DNA of 64,000 nt from positions 186,001 through 250,000 of the forward strand of contig JAMPIV010000598.1 in NCBI GenBank assembly GCA_024509875.1, read 5' to 3'. Each line of letters opens with the position of its first letter. Within the stretch, counting starts at the first letter, position 1. The notes beneath the pieces were generated by a model. The model did no database searches, had not been told where the DNA came from, and was given only the letters and a program-made list of their open reading frames with translations. The position numbers were made by a program, and so were the translations under genes. The DNA is from Oreohelix idahoensis. Lineage: Eukaryota; Mollusca; Gastropoda; Stylommatophora; Oreohelicidae. Below, one piece after another: positions 1 to 12,372 of the stretch.

Positions 1-2640
1 GTCATAATTATAGGAACTTCCGCAAAGGAAGTCATTATAGAAACTATCCTAGTTTTCCATCATGGAGACAACAAGATCATAATTACAGAGATACTCATTA
101 TAATGAATATGATAATAGTAACCAGGGGAATTATGACTCAAACCCAAATAGGGGTTACAATAGAGGAAACAATGATAATTACAGGGGTAATAATAACAGA
201 GGTAGACCCCAACATAAAAAAACAAAAATCTCATTATCATGCAAACTCTGCACAGCAAGAGTCCCATGATGCCTATAAACAAAATAAAGATAATGATGAC
301 TCTAACAATATGGCATGTGCCGCTTTCGATTTTGGGAGAGCATCTCAGTGCCCCCAATGCAAAACATTATTCGAACCAACTACGGTGTCCACTTTAATTT
401 GTGGCCATCCTCTTCCCGCTCTTCCCGCGTCAATCGCGCATGATGGAAGAGGTTCTCTTGTCTTACACAAAGGTTTAGTAAATGACAATCCAGTTTCATT
501 GCTTTTTGATTCTGGATGCACCACAATTGGTGTTAGGCAGTCACTCATAGATCCTTCTCGTGCTACAGGCAAAGTAGTCAAATGTGTAACATTTGGCGGC
601 ACCATAGAGAAATACTCTACTGCTATCATTAGAATCGCTACTCCTTTCTTTACAGGAGATGTACACGCATGTCTTCTGCCGAATCCGATCGCTGATCTTA
701 TCATCGGTCGTATTCACGGAGTCAAAGAATGCACTCCACAACAAATTTCCGTTTGGGAAAAACAAAATATTCAAACTGCTAATGCTGTAGTCACTAGAGC
801 TCAAGCTCTCAATATGCCCGAAACTTCATCTACTGAAGATAATGAAGTGCATAACCAAGATGATCCCTTGGTAATTTCGCGTGACTCATTTATAAAGCAG
901 CAAGAAGAGGATCCGACTCTAAAGAAATTCTTCACTCTTGCAACAAAAGGTGATCCGAATAAAGATTCAAAGAGTAAATCTTGGATTACAATGAAGAATG
1001 GCGTACTTGTACGTATGGTGCAAGACTCCAACAAGTCAAGTCATTCTCAGATTCTTGTACCCAAGAATTTGAGAGTTAAAATATTACAACACGCACACGA
1101 CTCTCAGTGTGCTGGACATATGGGTTTTTCCCGTACAAAGTCAAGAGTTCTTGCGGCTTTCTTTTGGCCTTTTGTGAACAAGGACATACTGACCTATTGT
1201 CGATCTTGTAAAATATGTCAAGAAGTCAAATCCAAAGGTCCACGCCATGCTGCACCTATTCTGGCTGCAGACATTCCTATTAGACCATTTCAGAAAATGG
1301 CGATAGACATCATTGGTCCATTTAAGATCAAATCTGCTAGAGGACATCAGTTTACCTTAACGTGTGTGGACATGTGCACACGTTGGCCAGAGGCTATCCC
1401 TCTGAAGAGCATTACTACTGCTGACATTGCAGATGCTCTTTGGCTTATATTTTCTCGTCTGGGATTTCCCTGAGAAATATTATCAGATCATGGCACCCAA
1501 CTAATATCGGATACCATGTCTCAAGTAATGTCCACTCTCCAGATAGAGAGATCTTTAAGCAGTATCTATCACCCAATGTCGAATGGGATGGTAGAACGCC
1601 TTAATAGAACACTCAAAAACTTACTAGGGAAGATAACTGAGGATCATCCTCAAGATTGGGATAGGGTTTTACCCGCGGCCCTCTTTGCTTACAGAGAGGT
1701 CCCCAATGAACATACAGGATTTTCTCCCTTTGAACTTGTCTTTGGCGCGCGACCGCGTGGCCCTATGTCTTTGCTTCATGATCTCATAACCGCTGATAAT
1801 ATTACCGATGACACAAAATCTTCTTACGAATATGTCATCGCGCTGAGACAAAAGATTATCGAAGCATGCAAATTGGCAACTTCTTCTTCTGAGTTTGCTA
1901 AGGAGAAAGCAAGACAATTTGCCAATAAGAAAAGAACCTTACGACAACTTTGTCCTGGTGACAAAGCATTTGTTTTGCTACCTTGTAGGGAAAACAGACT
2001 ACTTATTTCTTGGAAAGGTCCGTACGATATAATCTCGAAAACTTCCGATGTTGACTACATTGTCGATATTGATGGGAAGCGTAAATCCTTCCACATCAAT
2101 ATGCTTACGGAATTCCATGAACGTCCGGATTATTTACAGCCTATTTTCCAGGCAACGGACGATTCACCTGTCCAACATGGTCATTACTCATCACTGTCTG
2201 TAATACAGGATGAGGAAACAAGTTTTTCGGATGTTAATCTTCCGCTTCCGATGATTCCACTTCATTCTAGTGAATCATGGAAAAATGTTACTGTTTCTAA
2301 CGATTTATCTCTAGGAGAACAGCGACAAGTTTCGTCTATGTTACAAACATTTCAGAATGTCCTTACTGACATTCCTGGACAAACTCATGTCGTTGAACAT
2401 GACATTATTCTAACGGACCATAATCCTATTAGAGTCAGACCTTATCCTATTCCTATACATTTTCAAGCACAGGTTGAAAAGGAGTTGGATGAGATGATAG
2501 ATTTAAAAATAATTGAACCATCCACTTCTGCGTATTTTCTTCGCCGATTGTTATTGTCCGTGAAAAAAAAAAAGACGTTCGGGGTGTGTGGTAATAACAT
2601 ACATCTTGGCATACAGTCGGGATGACCTTTTTGATCGTCA
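1..2640 (+). mobile_element. Gmr1-like Ty3/gypsy-class LTR retrotransposon, partial (element 1)
   Basis: The left window edge cuts this element inside the Gag tail, and it loses recognisable coding after the start of reverse transcriptase. No LTR is visible on either side, so the 3' end is a truncation rather than a normal terminus. The order Gag tail, protease, integrase, RT is read directly from the sequence. Integrase before RT is the Ty1/copia arrangement, but the domains (HHCC finger, GPY/F module, RT N-terminus) are Ty3/gypsy-like, which defines the Gmr1 group. The Gag tail and protease are clearly homologous to element B at 50.5-51.6 kb. Confidence 0.85.
3..2580 (+). pseudogene. Gag tail-protease-integrase-RT polyprotein, broken
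   Basis: Bases 3 to about 225 read an Asn/Arg/Gly-rich Gag tail; a frameshift in an A-run then moves to the frame of the rest. A Cys/His segment (CPQC near 345, CGHPLP near 400) precedes a retropepsin with active site DSG (Asp codon 508-510) and the later DLIIG motif. Integrase follows: HHCC finger about 1090-1225, catalytic Asp at 1306, Asp at 1486 and Glu at 1594 (35 residues between the last two, DD35E), then a GPY/F-type C-terminal module near 2010-2110. RT begins near 2390 and loses frame after about 2535 beside an A-run. One in-frame TGA at 1471-1473 interrupts the integrase core; an Arg codon is usual there and CGA to TGA would explain it. All integrase catalytic residues survive. Not functional as it stands. 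Confidence 0.85.
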
Positions 2641-3417
2641 CAGAACTTTATCCGTATGTTTTTAATATAGTTCTTACCTCGACTTACAGCATCATAAAAT
2701 TTTAAAATCGCTTGCCCAATTGATTGCCATTAAAATTACATAGTTAAAAAAAAGGAAGTGCTACAGAAAACTGTTTTATTTTTTTCCTATTTCCTATTAA
2801 AGTAAAAATGTTTAGTTAAACATTTTTAATTATCTTGTAAAATGTGCAAAACGTATCGTCATTAACAACAAACATAAAATAATAGTTTTAACATGTGTGT
2901 TACATCCCTTGATATTTATTGGATATGTATTTATTTGATTATGGCCCCTGATAAATAAATGGCTTCTTTACATTTCTTACGAAAAACTTTAATTACTCAT
3001 AATGTCATAATTACAATATTAAATTATAAAATAACTGCATGGCGTTATCCGGGGGTAACTAAAGAGACTCTGCCAAAATTCATCAAGAAATAATAAGGCA
3101 TGCGGATTTGTTTTAGAACATAGAAACATACTTAGCCTTTTATTTATATAGATATTCAGCACATATGTTATGGAGCTGCATATTTTTGTTACATTTTAAA
3201 ATTATTTTTTAAGCCATTTTAAGATTACCTGCTGTCATATAAGAGTGCAGTTCTAGAATGCATCGTATTGTCATTGTTAATAACAACATAAGGAACCATA
3301 TTTATGTCTTTTAAGGGTAGAAATGCTAGTGCTTTGTATGTCAAAATAGAACAAAAATGAAAATTGAGATTAGTCTAAGTTATCATAATTTATATTCTCC
3401 TGAATCTAAATATAACT
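2641..3417. other. AT-rich stretch without recognised genes
   Basis: No ORF, repeat array or transposon domain that I could recognise. AT-rich sequence with short A and T runs, following the truncated RT of element 1. Confidence 0.5.
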
Positions 3418-3515
3418 TGACCTGATGGCACGTGACAGGAGGACTTGGCGTATGTTTGTTGAAGACCTATGATCCTTGGGGAGCTAATGGATATTGATTG
3501 ATTGATTGAATCTAA
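3418..3515 (+). mobile_element. LINE-b 3' end fragment
   Basis: About 100 bp matching the extreme C-terminus and 3' tail of the LINE at 45.98-47.27 kb (read on its coding strand): the Met-Ala-Arg-Asp-Arg-Arg-Thr-Trp segment and the bases after it. It ends in a short GATT repeat, the tail type of this family. Heavily 5'-truncated. Confidence 0.75.
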
Positions 3516-4254
3516 ATATGTGAAAATCATTTCTCACAAGACATTCTTAGTAGGTGCATTTTGATTTTATTCTACGTTGGCATTCTTCAAAACTTAATGA
3601 CACAGCTGAAATGACATCAGAAAACTACATATGCCATTGTACTTTTATTTAAATACTTTACGTTTCATGTCTCAAACGATATCAGTTGGCAAGCCCTTAT
3701 AAATGTCAAGTTTATTCTGACACATTTCTAAATTGATAAAGTTGGTCGTGGTACCCCCTTCACTTTCTGTTGGCCGTGGGCCAAAAGATTCATATGTGTT
3801 AAGGCAAATAAACAAACAGGAATAAGTTTCGTTTTTTTATGAAAGTTTGAAAGTTATATCATTTCAGACATACTTGTCCCTCACGTACCCTGCCACACCA
3901 TGCCAGTAGTCGTAGGTGATCATGTCTATCCACAGCACCTTGTTATCAGAGCTGTTTATCAGTTATGTTGGTGACTTCATTCCATGTCGCAGTGTCCAAC
4001 TTCCCAGCATGTTTTCTCCTTGTAGTTCTCTCTATTTCACTTCAATGCATCACATAGTCACAATGTATTCCAGCTTTTTTCTTCTCATAGCGTGTGCAAA
4101 GAAATTGGCTTGCTTCTTTTTGATGTAAGTAATTCGTTTCCCTTGTGCATTGGCTTTGTTTTTTCCAAGATATCTACATTTCTATTTTAAGCTGGCCATA
4201 GTTTTTTTTAACATTCTTCTGTAAAATCATTACAGGAATTTTCCGGGTTGTTTA
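3516..4254. other. Non-coding stretch, nothing recognised
   Basis: AT-rich sequence; the 70-codon ORF at 3916-4128 has no recognisable domain and is probably chance. Confidence 0.45.
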
Positions 4255-4660
4255 TTAATAATCCCCAACTCACGTCCGGGTTCGGTTCCCAGTACAGGGA
4301 ATATATTTGATGGAGTTTCTTTCAGAACCAGTGGGTTTTAATGATGTCATATTATCCTTGATCTCATGGGTTTTAAGGGCGAAAAAAATAGTCCCGTTTG
4401 TAAGTTGCGCACGTTAAAAATTCTTTCTGTTGGAAAACCTAAAAGGGAGTATTCCTATACGGCCTTGCCCATTAGGAAAACCTGCATGTCTAGCCTTCTC
4501 GGATAAGGGCGAAAAAATAGGAAGTCCCGTGTGTAAGTTGCGCACGTTAAAAATCCATCGGCAGTTGGAAAACCTAAAGAGTATTCTATACGGCCTCTGC
4601 CCTAGTAAAATTAGGAAAACCTACCCACGACCAAAATATTTATAGAAAGTGTGATTCCTG
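4255..4660 (+). repeat. SINE-like repeat with an internal duplicated block
   Basis: A Pol III B-box-like segment (gggttcggttccc near 4277) is followed by two similar blocks, about 4378-4500 and 4506-4625. Each carries gggcgaaaaaa, then cccgt, tgtaagttgcgcacgttaaa, then ttggaaaacctaaa and a tatacggcct segment. The layout suggests a SINE body with a partial internal duplication, or two overlapping copies. Family unknown. The 71-codon ORF across it is a by-product. Confidence 0.5.
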
Positions 4661-5679
4661 TATACACACATTGGGATCCTCGCTGGCGCTACGGAGTTTG
4701 TGCACTGTGCTGAGATCCTCCTTGTGAGGAGATTGGAGCACTGATGTTGTCCGTGTGAAATGAAGATTGTCCTTAAAACCAAAACAAACGGTATGTCAGG
4801 ATTGGCTCTAAATAATTTGAGGTATTACTTCAGGTAAATGAATACACTTAAGACGTTTTGGATAAGAAAAACAGAGTTAAAAATTTATATTTTTAAGCAG
4901 GATGTTATCGGTATTTATTTTAATCTTGTTAAACTATTATTGATTATCAAATTTGTTATCTGTAAATACAAATCGATAGTTGATTTGACCAGTATTGAGT
5001 GAGTTTACACCCATATGACTCATTGTTTAAAAGATACATAACCATACAGAGCTAGTAAATTAATATTTTGCTGAATCACCTTCAGCTGGGGGATCCAAAA
5101 ATACAGCAATGCCTTCTCCTCACAGAAGGGGCGGGAGAATTAAAAAGTTCGTGACAGCTTAGATGATCTCAGTTGTTATGCTTGCTTTTAAAAAAAATCC
5201 TGTTAGGCTCCCTGAAATAGAAGTATCATTCTTCTATTTATATCTCTGACAAGAGTAATCTTGAGCGAAGGCTGATACCTATGAAGACCTTTATTTTATA
5301 CTTTAAGTTTGGCCGTTCTTTGACCACCCCTGCAGAATAGGGGAGACAATCCCATGGCATGAGGCATAAAGATGACGGTCATTAACCTATCCTTATCGCC
5401 ATTTCTCTTCTTACTGGCTTTGGATTGGATTATTAAAACAACGACATAAACCAACAGAAGTAGTTCAGTGGATGCTGAGAAAACAGCATGACAGTCTAGA
5501 TTGTGTTAGATCAACTGACTCAGCTGCCTCTTTACTACAACCAGATGCAAGACAGAAATAGGGTACTCTATGAAAGCGCATATAAATTTATTTCAACACA
5601 AAAATTCTAATTTTCAAATGAGATTTAAAGGCAGCCCAACAGTATTGCTCGGAACAAGACAAGCAAGAAGTTACACACT
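4661..5679. other. Non-coding stretch, nothing recognised
   Basis: No domain, SINE promoter or array was recognised. It includes a short region (about 5290-5420) with balanced base composition but no coding signal. Confidence 0.4.
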
Positions 5680-6090
5680 TTCATTTATGGGTGCCAGCGG
5701 AGAATAGAATGTCTTAAGTGGTACAGCAAGATCAATTATCACCACTATAGAAATGATAGAAAGAACCACACACAAACCAATGAAGGAACAAGAGGTGAGG
5801 AAACGACGCTGGCATTCCAAACGACAGGCACAGAAGAAACTGGTTGATAGCATCACATGGCAGTCTTTTTTTGGAATGCTTTGATTTAAATAAAAAATTC
5901 GTTCGCTCATTCGTGCCCCAAGGGAAGAGAAAAATAGAAGGATGTAAAAGAAAAACACTTTGAAAGTTCACTGGTGATAGAGATTAGTGAATAAAGATGA
6001 CATGGTACGATTTTGATGAGATGACATACCCGGTAAGAACAGGAAGACCTGACCTAAATTTGTTAGCGGCTTTTGGTCCACAGGAAGCTG
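5680..6090 (+). mobile_element. LINE-b C-terminal fragment, degenerate
   Basis: Across several frames, pieces of the LINE-b C-terminal region can be read in order. An N-G-C-x-R-R-I-E-x-L-K-W-Y segment near 5690 comes first. A basic E-Q-E-V-R-K-R-R-W segment near 5785 is next, then V-D-S-I-T-x-Q-S-x-F near 5840, and a terminal F-V-x-G-x-W-S-T-G-S segment near 6060. These match the LINE at 45.98-46.5 kb. Multiple stops and frameshifts show an old copy. Confidence 0.65.
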
Positions 6091-8611
6091 AAAGATAACA
6101 AATGAGTAGATTAGTATGCTAACTCTTCCATGACATCCATTTGTAATAAAGATTTAACGAAAAAATGTGGATTATACAAAAGTTTACATTAGACAAATTT
6201 ACCAAAAGTACTGCGAAACGCGATGCTTTGAGCAACTGTCAAGTTGCTTTTTGTCAACGCTGCTCGAGCTAGCAGTCCTTTTCAGGACTAGTCCTTCTCA
6301 GAGCTTTATTACGCTAGCTGATTATTGTTGGTGTTGTTTAACTAGGGCTGCTGAGCTTCTCGCTGTTTAGCAGCCAATATCAAGTTGAAGTCTCCTTGGT
6401 ATTATCTACACTGTAGATCTAGGCTTTTCCTGTTGCTTTTCTGCTATTCCGAAACGTGTTGAGTTGAAGTCGTGAGCTCCAGTTTCTCCAGCTTGGCTTG
6501 CATTTAAAGGATCATCACATCTGGTCCCAAGCTAGGAGTAAGAAGTGTGTGGCATACTATGCATTCCCCGCCATCCAATGGGGTTCTCCAACTATGCAGA
6601 GCTAAAATACTGTACTCTGGTTCTGGGCTCTCCCAAGGAATTGTCACGTCCTGCACAGAGCCACTTCTCAGCTTCCCCTGCCATCGCTGGGTCCATAGTG
6701 AGATCCTTCTGCATGCAGTCAACCAAGTCAAAGCTAAAGAATTATGCCTGGGGCTCAAGTGACTTCTCCAAGCTTAGTGTGCAATGCTGGGTTCTCAACA
6801 AGTTTCACCACAGGGGGAATCCTGGGAAATGTGTGGATTATTTCAAGAGTCAATGAGGATGTAATTAGCCTCACAGACATAATTTCACATCCACGTACGT
6901 ATATTTTAGCATTGTGCATAGCTGGTGGTCATAAAAGGATGACTCCAGATATTCCTAGCATACGTTAGCTGATAGAAACTAATAGTTCTTGTCGAAACTT
7001 AGTTTTTATGAAAACAATACTTCAGTAGCCACAGTTCACTTATTTTTGAATGGCAACTGCGTTCTGACATAACCGACGGACTTCGGGTTAGATTGAAAAG
7101 AACGTGCATCGCTACAAGAAGGCAAAAGCTTCCAAGAAAAAAAAAGAGTACCTGTACATCACTTTCCAAAAAAGGAATTAGTTCGCCTTTAGTCACATTC
7201 TTTATGTGTTGAATATTTCTTATAGCTTCTTACGAGGAACACTGTGAATGAATAATTCGGATTGCAGTAATGACAAAATCGGGCAGATTTTTGAAGACTC
7301 TTAAAATTGCTATAAAAGAATATTTGATTAATGTTTCATATAAATAAACCAAGATGAACGCCATGCAAGTGGGTAGTCGCTTGTTTCCGTGGCACATGAT
7401 CATTACCTGCTAGTCTAGACAACGTCTGCGATTGTGAACGATTGTGCCATTATGAAGGAAAATTTGCCGTCGTTATAAGAAATTATTACTTGTAAGGGGT
7501 CTGATATTTTTCCTAGACAGGACAGAACCAATTATTGTCTAAAGTTGAGGATGTCGTACGCACGGAGCATGGTAACAAAGCGTGAGTGATCACTTATGAT
7601 AGGGTTAGAAGTGTTTTAGAAGTCATAATTTCAGGCTGGATATTGTTATATATTTTAAAATCTTACATCTAATCTATCTTGGTCGATTTGATCTGTTGCC
7701 AGGGCTGTGGAGCCGGAGTCGTGAAGCCGTCCTTTTTTTTAAACAGTCGGTAGAAATGTCCGTATCACGGAATTGCCTAGTGGTCCAACAGTGGCCAAAA
7801 CTCAAGAGTATCTTATATGGGTCTTCAAATGTGTCTACCTTCTCACACGATTACTCTTGGCAGAGTTGTAGATAGAAGGATAATGATGCTTCTATATCAA
7901 GGGAATATTCACAATATATTTTCAGACGTCAAGAACAATGCTGTTTAGGGCCGAGCACTATTAACGTATATATGATCCGTCGCCTTTTGTGAAGAAAGGG
8001 TTATGCAATGATTTATTTCAGCTCGTTCAAGCCCACACCCTTATTTACTCAGTGGAATTCTTCTTATTCTGGTATAGCTCTGTTTAGAGTGTATTTAGTA
8101 AATTGAATGAGACAAACATGCAGTACATTCAAAATTACTAAATCGACGTTAGATTTTTGTATTTTTTACAAATAACAGATTTAATAATCACTTATGATTT
8201 ATCAGAAAATTATCATCACTGGGATGTAATGGTAGTTTGTAAAGGAGGTCACTTGGCAGCTTTTATGCGTTACTTAGCTGCCAGTGACAGTTCTGCTCCT
8301 TCTGATGTTTTGGTTCTTGGTAGACTGGTTCGCTGATCCCGCTCGTCACTGGTCAAGGTTGTAGGGAACAGCACGTTCCCAGGTGTGTCAGGGAGTAACA
8401 ACGAAGTTGGTCCCTCATCTTTAAGCACCGTCTGATGAAGCTTCGACTTCAGCCCACTTGTACCCTTCTTGTTCTAGAGATAGTATCCTCAACTGGTACC
8501 ACCAACTAGTATGGTAAAAGAAGAGAAACGAATACCCTCTGAGAATTGAGTTTTTCGACACATACTTATCTGCCCCCATCTTCGTATTCCACCATCCCAT
8601 CTACCTCAGAC
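6091..8611. other. 2.5 kb with no recognised gene
   Basis: ORFs of 60-103 codons here overlap one another in several frames and show no domain. At about 7698-7740 there is a 'ggctgtggagccggagtcg'-type segment like the ends of some animal DNA transposons; a loosely similar, opposite-facing segment occurs near 12305. I could not confirm an element between them. Confidence 0.4.
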
Positions 8612-10563
8612 TTTACCCTCTTACTTACTTAGTCGGTCCTCTTCTACCGTGAGGTGTAGAGGTTTGGAAGAGAGAGCGCCATACTATTCTATCGGCTATC
8701 TTCCTCCTGGCATGGTTCCATTTTAGTCTTCGGTCCTTCAAAGATTGTCTGATGTTGTCCTCCCAGCGGACTTTGGGTCGTCCTGGAGGTCTGGATCCCT
8801 TGCTCTTAGTTTTCCATGCTTGCCATGGTAGCCAATCTTCTCCCATTCTGCAGACATGGCCAAACCATCTCAGTTGGGACTGTTCTACTTGGGTCTGCAG
8901 GGGTTGGGATTTTAGGCCTTGGCGTATCGTTTGGTTGCGGACCATGTCTCTCCTTGTTATTCAACCACCACCTCAGATACCTCATTTCCTAGGTTTGGAT
9001 CTGGCTTTTGTGGGCTGTAGTCATTGCCCGTGACTCGCATCTATATGTCAAGACTGGGACATGGGTGGAGCGATACACAGCTATCTTCGTCTTCTTACCA
9101 ACTTCTCTTTTGCTGAGGAATCCTCGATTTATGGTTTGAAAAAGCCTCCCAGCTGCTGCTCTTTGGGTAGCCAACTCTTCTTTGATGCCACCCTTCCGGT
9201 CTGTAACAACTCCGAGGTATTTAAAGTGGTCGACCTGCTCCCTACCTGTTCTCCCAGATTAATCTGATGTCTTCTTTCCTCTCGTGTTATCACCGTGGTT
9301 TTTGTTTTCGAGCTGCTTATGATCATCCCTCTCTTCTCCAGCTCTTCCTTCCAGACTTGCAGGTTAGATTGAAGATGAGCCTCTGATTTAGTGATCAGGT
9401 CAACATCATCAGCAAATACCTGCTCTGAAATACAGACATGTCTCATCATCCAGTACCCCACTGAATATTTTCCTGTCCCCTCCTTACATGCCTTGATGAT
9501 ATCGTCCATGAGGAGTATGAAAAGATAAGGTGACAGGATATCACCTTGTCTTACACCAGTGGTGGTCCTGAATTCTTCCCATTTGTGGTTTGCTGTCCTC
9601 ACATAATTTCTACAAGACTTGTAGAAGCTCTGTATAGCATGAATCAGAAGTGATCGGATGTTCTTCATTGCCAAACAGTCCCAGAGTTTGTTCCAGGGGA
9701 CCTTGTCAAATGCCTTTTCCAGATCTAAGAAGCAAAGATGGATCTCACTCTTATACTCAAGAGCCTTTTCACTCAACTGTCTGAGTGTGAAGATTAGGTC
9801 TTGAGTACTTCGATATGCTCGGAAGCCACACTGGACCTCATCCATTTGTAGCTCAACTAGGTCTCTGAGTCTCTGCTCCAGGATTCTAGAGTAGATTTTA
9901 CCAGGGACACTGAGAAGGGATATGACTCTATGGTTTGCACATTGTCGGTTGTCACCCTTTTTGAAAATCGGTGTTATTATGGCAATCTTCCAATCCTTTG
10001 GCATGGTCTTGTTGCACCAAGCTGCCTGTAGGACCCATGCGAGTAACAGGTCGCCTGATGCTCCCATATACTTAACCATTTATGGTGTTTTACCATCATG
10101 CCCTGCTGCTTTTCCCATCTTGCTTTTCTCCAGTGATGCCTTCAGTTCTTCCATCTTTATGTCATCTTCATCACCATTGGTTTCCTCTTCTGTGCCAGTG
10201 GTTATCATTTCTCATGCTTGACCTTGCTCACCATCCAGGAGTTCTGAAAAATATTCTTTCCATCTTTCCATTACATCTTCTGGGGCAGTAAGCAATTTAC
10301 CTTGCTTATCCTTCATAAATTTAAGATGGCTTTGTTTTTCCTTCCGCATATTCTTAAGGGTCTTATAGAACAATTTCTGGTTTTCTTGCTCATCGTTTTC
10401 TAGCTTTTCTCCAAATTCTTCCCAGGACTTCTGTTTTGCTGCTAGCACCTTGTTCTTTGCTTCCGATCTGAGTATCATACATTCTCTATATTTCTCTGTT
10501 TTTCCTGCTGTGTTTTTAGCTCCTAAGAATAGTTTGCATGCCTTTTTCTTCTCTCTTATTTGA
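8612..10563 (-). mobile_element. LINE-a (APE-type non-LTR retrotransposon), 5'-truncated copy
   Basis: Same family as the longer copy at 29.49-32.43 kb. It covers the linker before RT, the whole RT and the C-terminal region, and ends at the left in a short GTAA-type tail. The 5' end stops about 10563, inside the region between endonuclease and RT. Confidence 0.9.
8625..10560 (-). pseudogene. LINE-a reverse transcriptase ORF, frameshifted
   Basis: Main open segments are 10212-10478 (linker), 9129-10079 (RT) and 8625-8945 (C-terminus), all minus strand. The RT segment shows the I-T-P-I-F-K-K-G-D motif, L-D-L-E-K-A-F-D (first catalytic Asp), G-V-R-Q-G-D and F-A-D-D (catalytic pair). The C-terminus has the G-H-V-x-R-M and G-R-P motifs typical of APE-type LINEs. 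A stop follows the G-E-Q-G-Q segment at about 10211, there is a stop before 10079, and a frameshift after L-G-E-Q near 9250 leads to a false C-terminus. Inactive. It would reverse-transcribe LINE RNA at a nicked target if intact. Confidence 0.88.
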
Positions 10564-10669
10564 CGTTACCCTAGAGAATTAAGCTTAATCCCTCGAGAGA
10601 AAACTTTTACATTTAAATTGAATAGCTTTATATTTACTTTACATTCAAATGAAAAGGTTAATAGCATAG

Positions 10670-10870
10670 ATAGAATATGTTTACATTTACATCTACACTG
10701 GATGAAAAATGTTCACAATTTAGATTGAATATGTTTTCAGTTACATCTACACTGGTTGAAAAATGTTCCCAATATAGATTGAATCTGTTTTCATTTACAT
10801 CTCCACCGGTTGAAAAGCTTGAAAACTTTCATTATTTTAAAAGTGAATATGTTTACATAGATGTTTACCT
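10670..10870. repeat. 54-bp minisatellite, about 3 copies
   Basis: Units begin at about 10677, 10731 and 10785, an exact 54-bp spacing, and diverge from one another. Because 54 is divisible by three, one frame stays open and gives an 18-residue repeat (73-codon ORF at 10677-10898). I regard that as incidental. Confidence 0.8.
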
Positions 10871-12372
10871 GGTTTGTAAAGGTAAGTATTATAATTAGAA
10901 TGTACATCATTTCTTTCATCTTTCCCTCCCTGCTCCATATGGAACTTGGGACTACCTATGCTTTTAGTTCTCTTTAAGAAACTAGAAATAAAGCAGTCAC
11001 CAGCGCTTGCAGTGGTGGTTCATGAAGTCATCATTTTATATGATTAGGTTGCCTGTCTCAAATGACTTGGACATCCACTAGCAATTTTCACGTATTAGCA
11101 TTCACATGGCAATATATACATATTAGTTCACATGTTAGTGAATGTAAAATGTACAACTTATGCCAATCTTGGCTCAGACTGTTTGCTCAGAGAAGTAGGT
11201 TAAGGCACTAGCAGATGCGTTTTACACGTGTACTTGGGGGTCGTTACTTTAACAATAAGTTCCCACTTTGACTCTGTGTGTTCAGTTTCCTCAGATCCCG
11301 GTTTTCGTTATTAAAATGATAGAGTTTTCCTGGGCTTTTTAAGTCCTTCAAAATACTCCAACAAAGTCCGGTCTGATAAATGGAATTCTGATTCTAACTC
11401 TGTCAGTCTGGTTGTCGTCTTAGCAAACGATTCTCACAGTGTTCTAATGTGGCTAAAGTGTCAGATTATATGGCCCTTTGCCTCCCTCGCAGTTGTTGGT
11501 TACAATTTAGGCAGGGTCCAATCAGGAACTTGGTGGTTCCTCTATTTCGAACCCACGCCAAGCGTTTAAAAATTGCATATTTAGGTGGGGTAATTCAAAA
11601 TTATTCAGACATGGAAAATTCTGCGCGTGATGCAAAAGGTCACGTCTCCCATATATGGAAGTGACAAGTCCGTACACTCTTTCGACAATGTGTTTCGGAT
11701 GTAACATCTTTCTTTTATCTGAAATAACCTGTCCTTAAAAGTCGGACAGGAAACGATTATGTCATTCGTTTCCGCCGAGTGCATGTATGCCTCCGTCTGC
11801 GGGCGAGTAATTTTATCGTCTGGCACGGCTTGAGCAAACAAAACTCGTCTCTTTACCATCTTGGCAAGTGATACACGTTCGCCTTGTCAATGCTTAACCA
11901 AAGTCACTGAGGCGATTTTAGTGTTAATCTGTAGTCTGATGTCGACCACACCCGAGATTAACCAACATGATTGTCGGTTAATATTATCTCATCCGTTCCT
12001 TTCCCAGCAGGGAGGATATGGTAACCACACAGACATGACGACTTATCACTGAGAGGAGTGTAAGAATGTTTGAAAATACAAAATATAGTCAACGTAGCAG
12101 AGAAAAAAAAGGTGCCGACCACTGAAAAGCACGTAACTAGTCAGTACAACAACTGTCACAGAATACGGTGGAAGTGGACAAGAGAGCGACCCAAAATTAT
12201 GTGACAATCCGAACTCCAAATTTTATGCCATGTGACTAGTGAAAAACTGTAGTCGGTATCGGGCGTTGAAGTCGGACTTCTAAAATTTCAGGAATCGGAG
12301 TCGGAAAATTGTTGGCCGACTCCTCAACTCTCGTTTGCGTTCATTTTTTTTATCTTCCATCTCTCTGTGGAG
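10871..12372. other. 1.5 kb with no recognised gene
   Basis: No domain recognised. ORFs at 11449-11664, 11605-11859 and 11861-12052 overlap on both strands without family resemblance. Confidence 0.4.

Noticed and set aside
6504..6968. Four overlapping ORFs of 71-103 codons on both strands
   Set aside because: No domain, no consistent frame and no splice context; probably chance.
10677..10898. Small protein with 18-residue repeats
   Set aside because: Repeat unit length (54 bp) keeps the frame open by arithmetic; no start context or homology.
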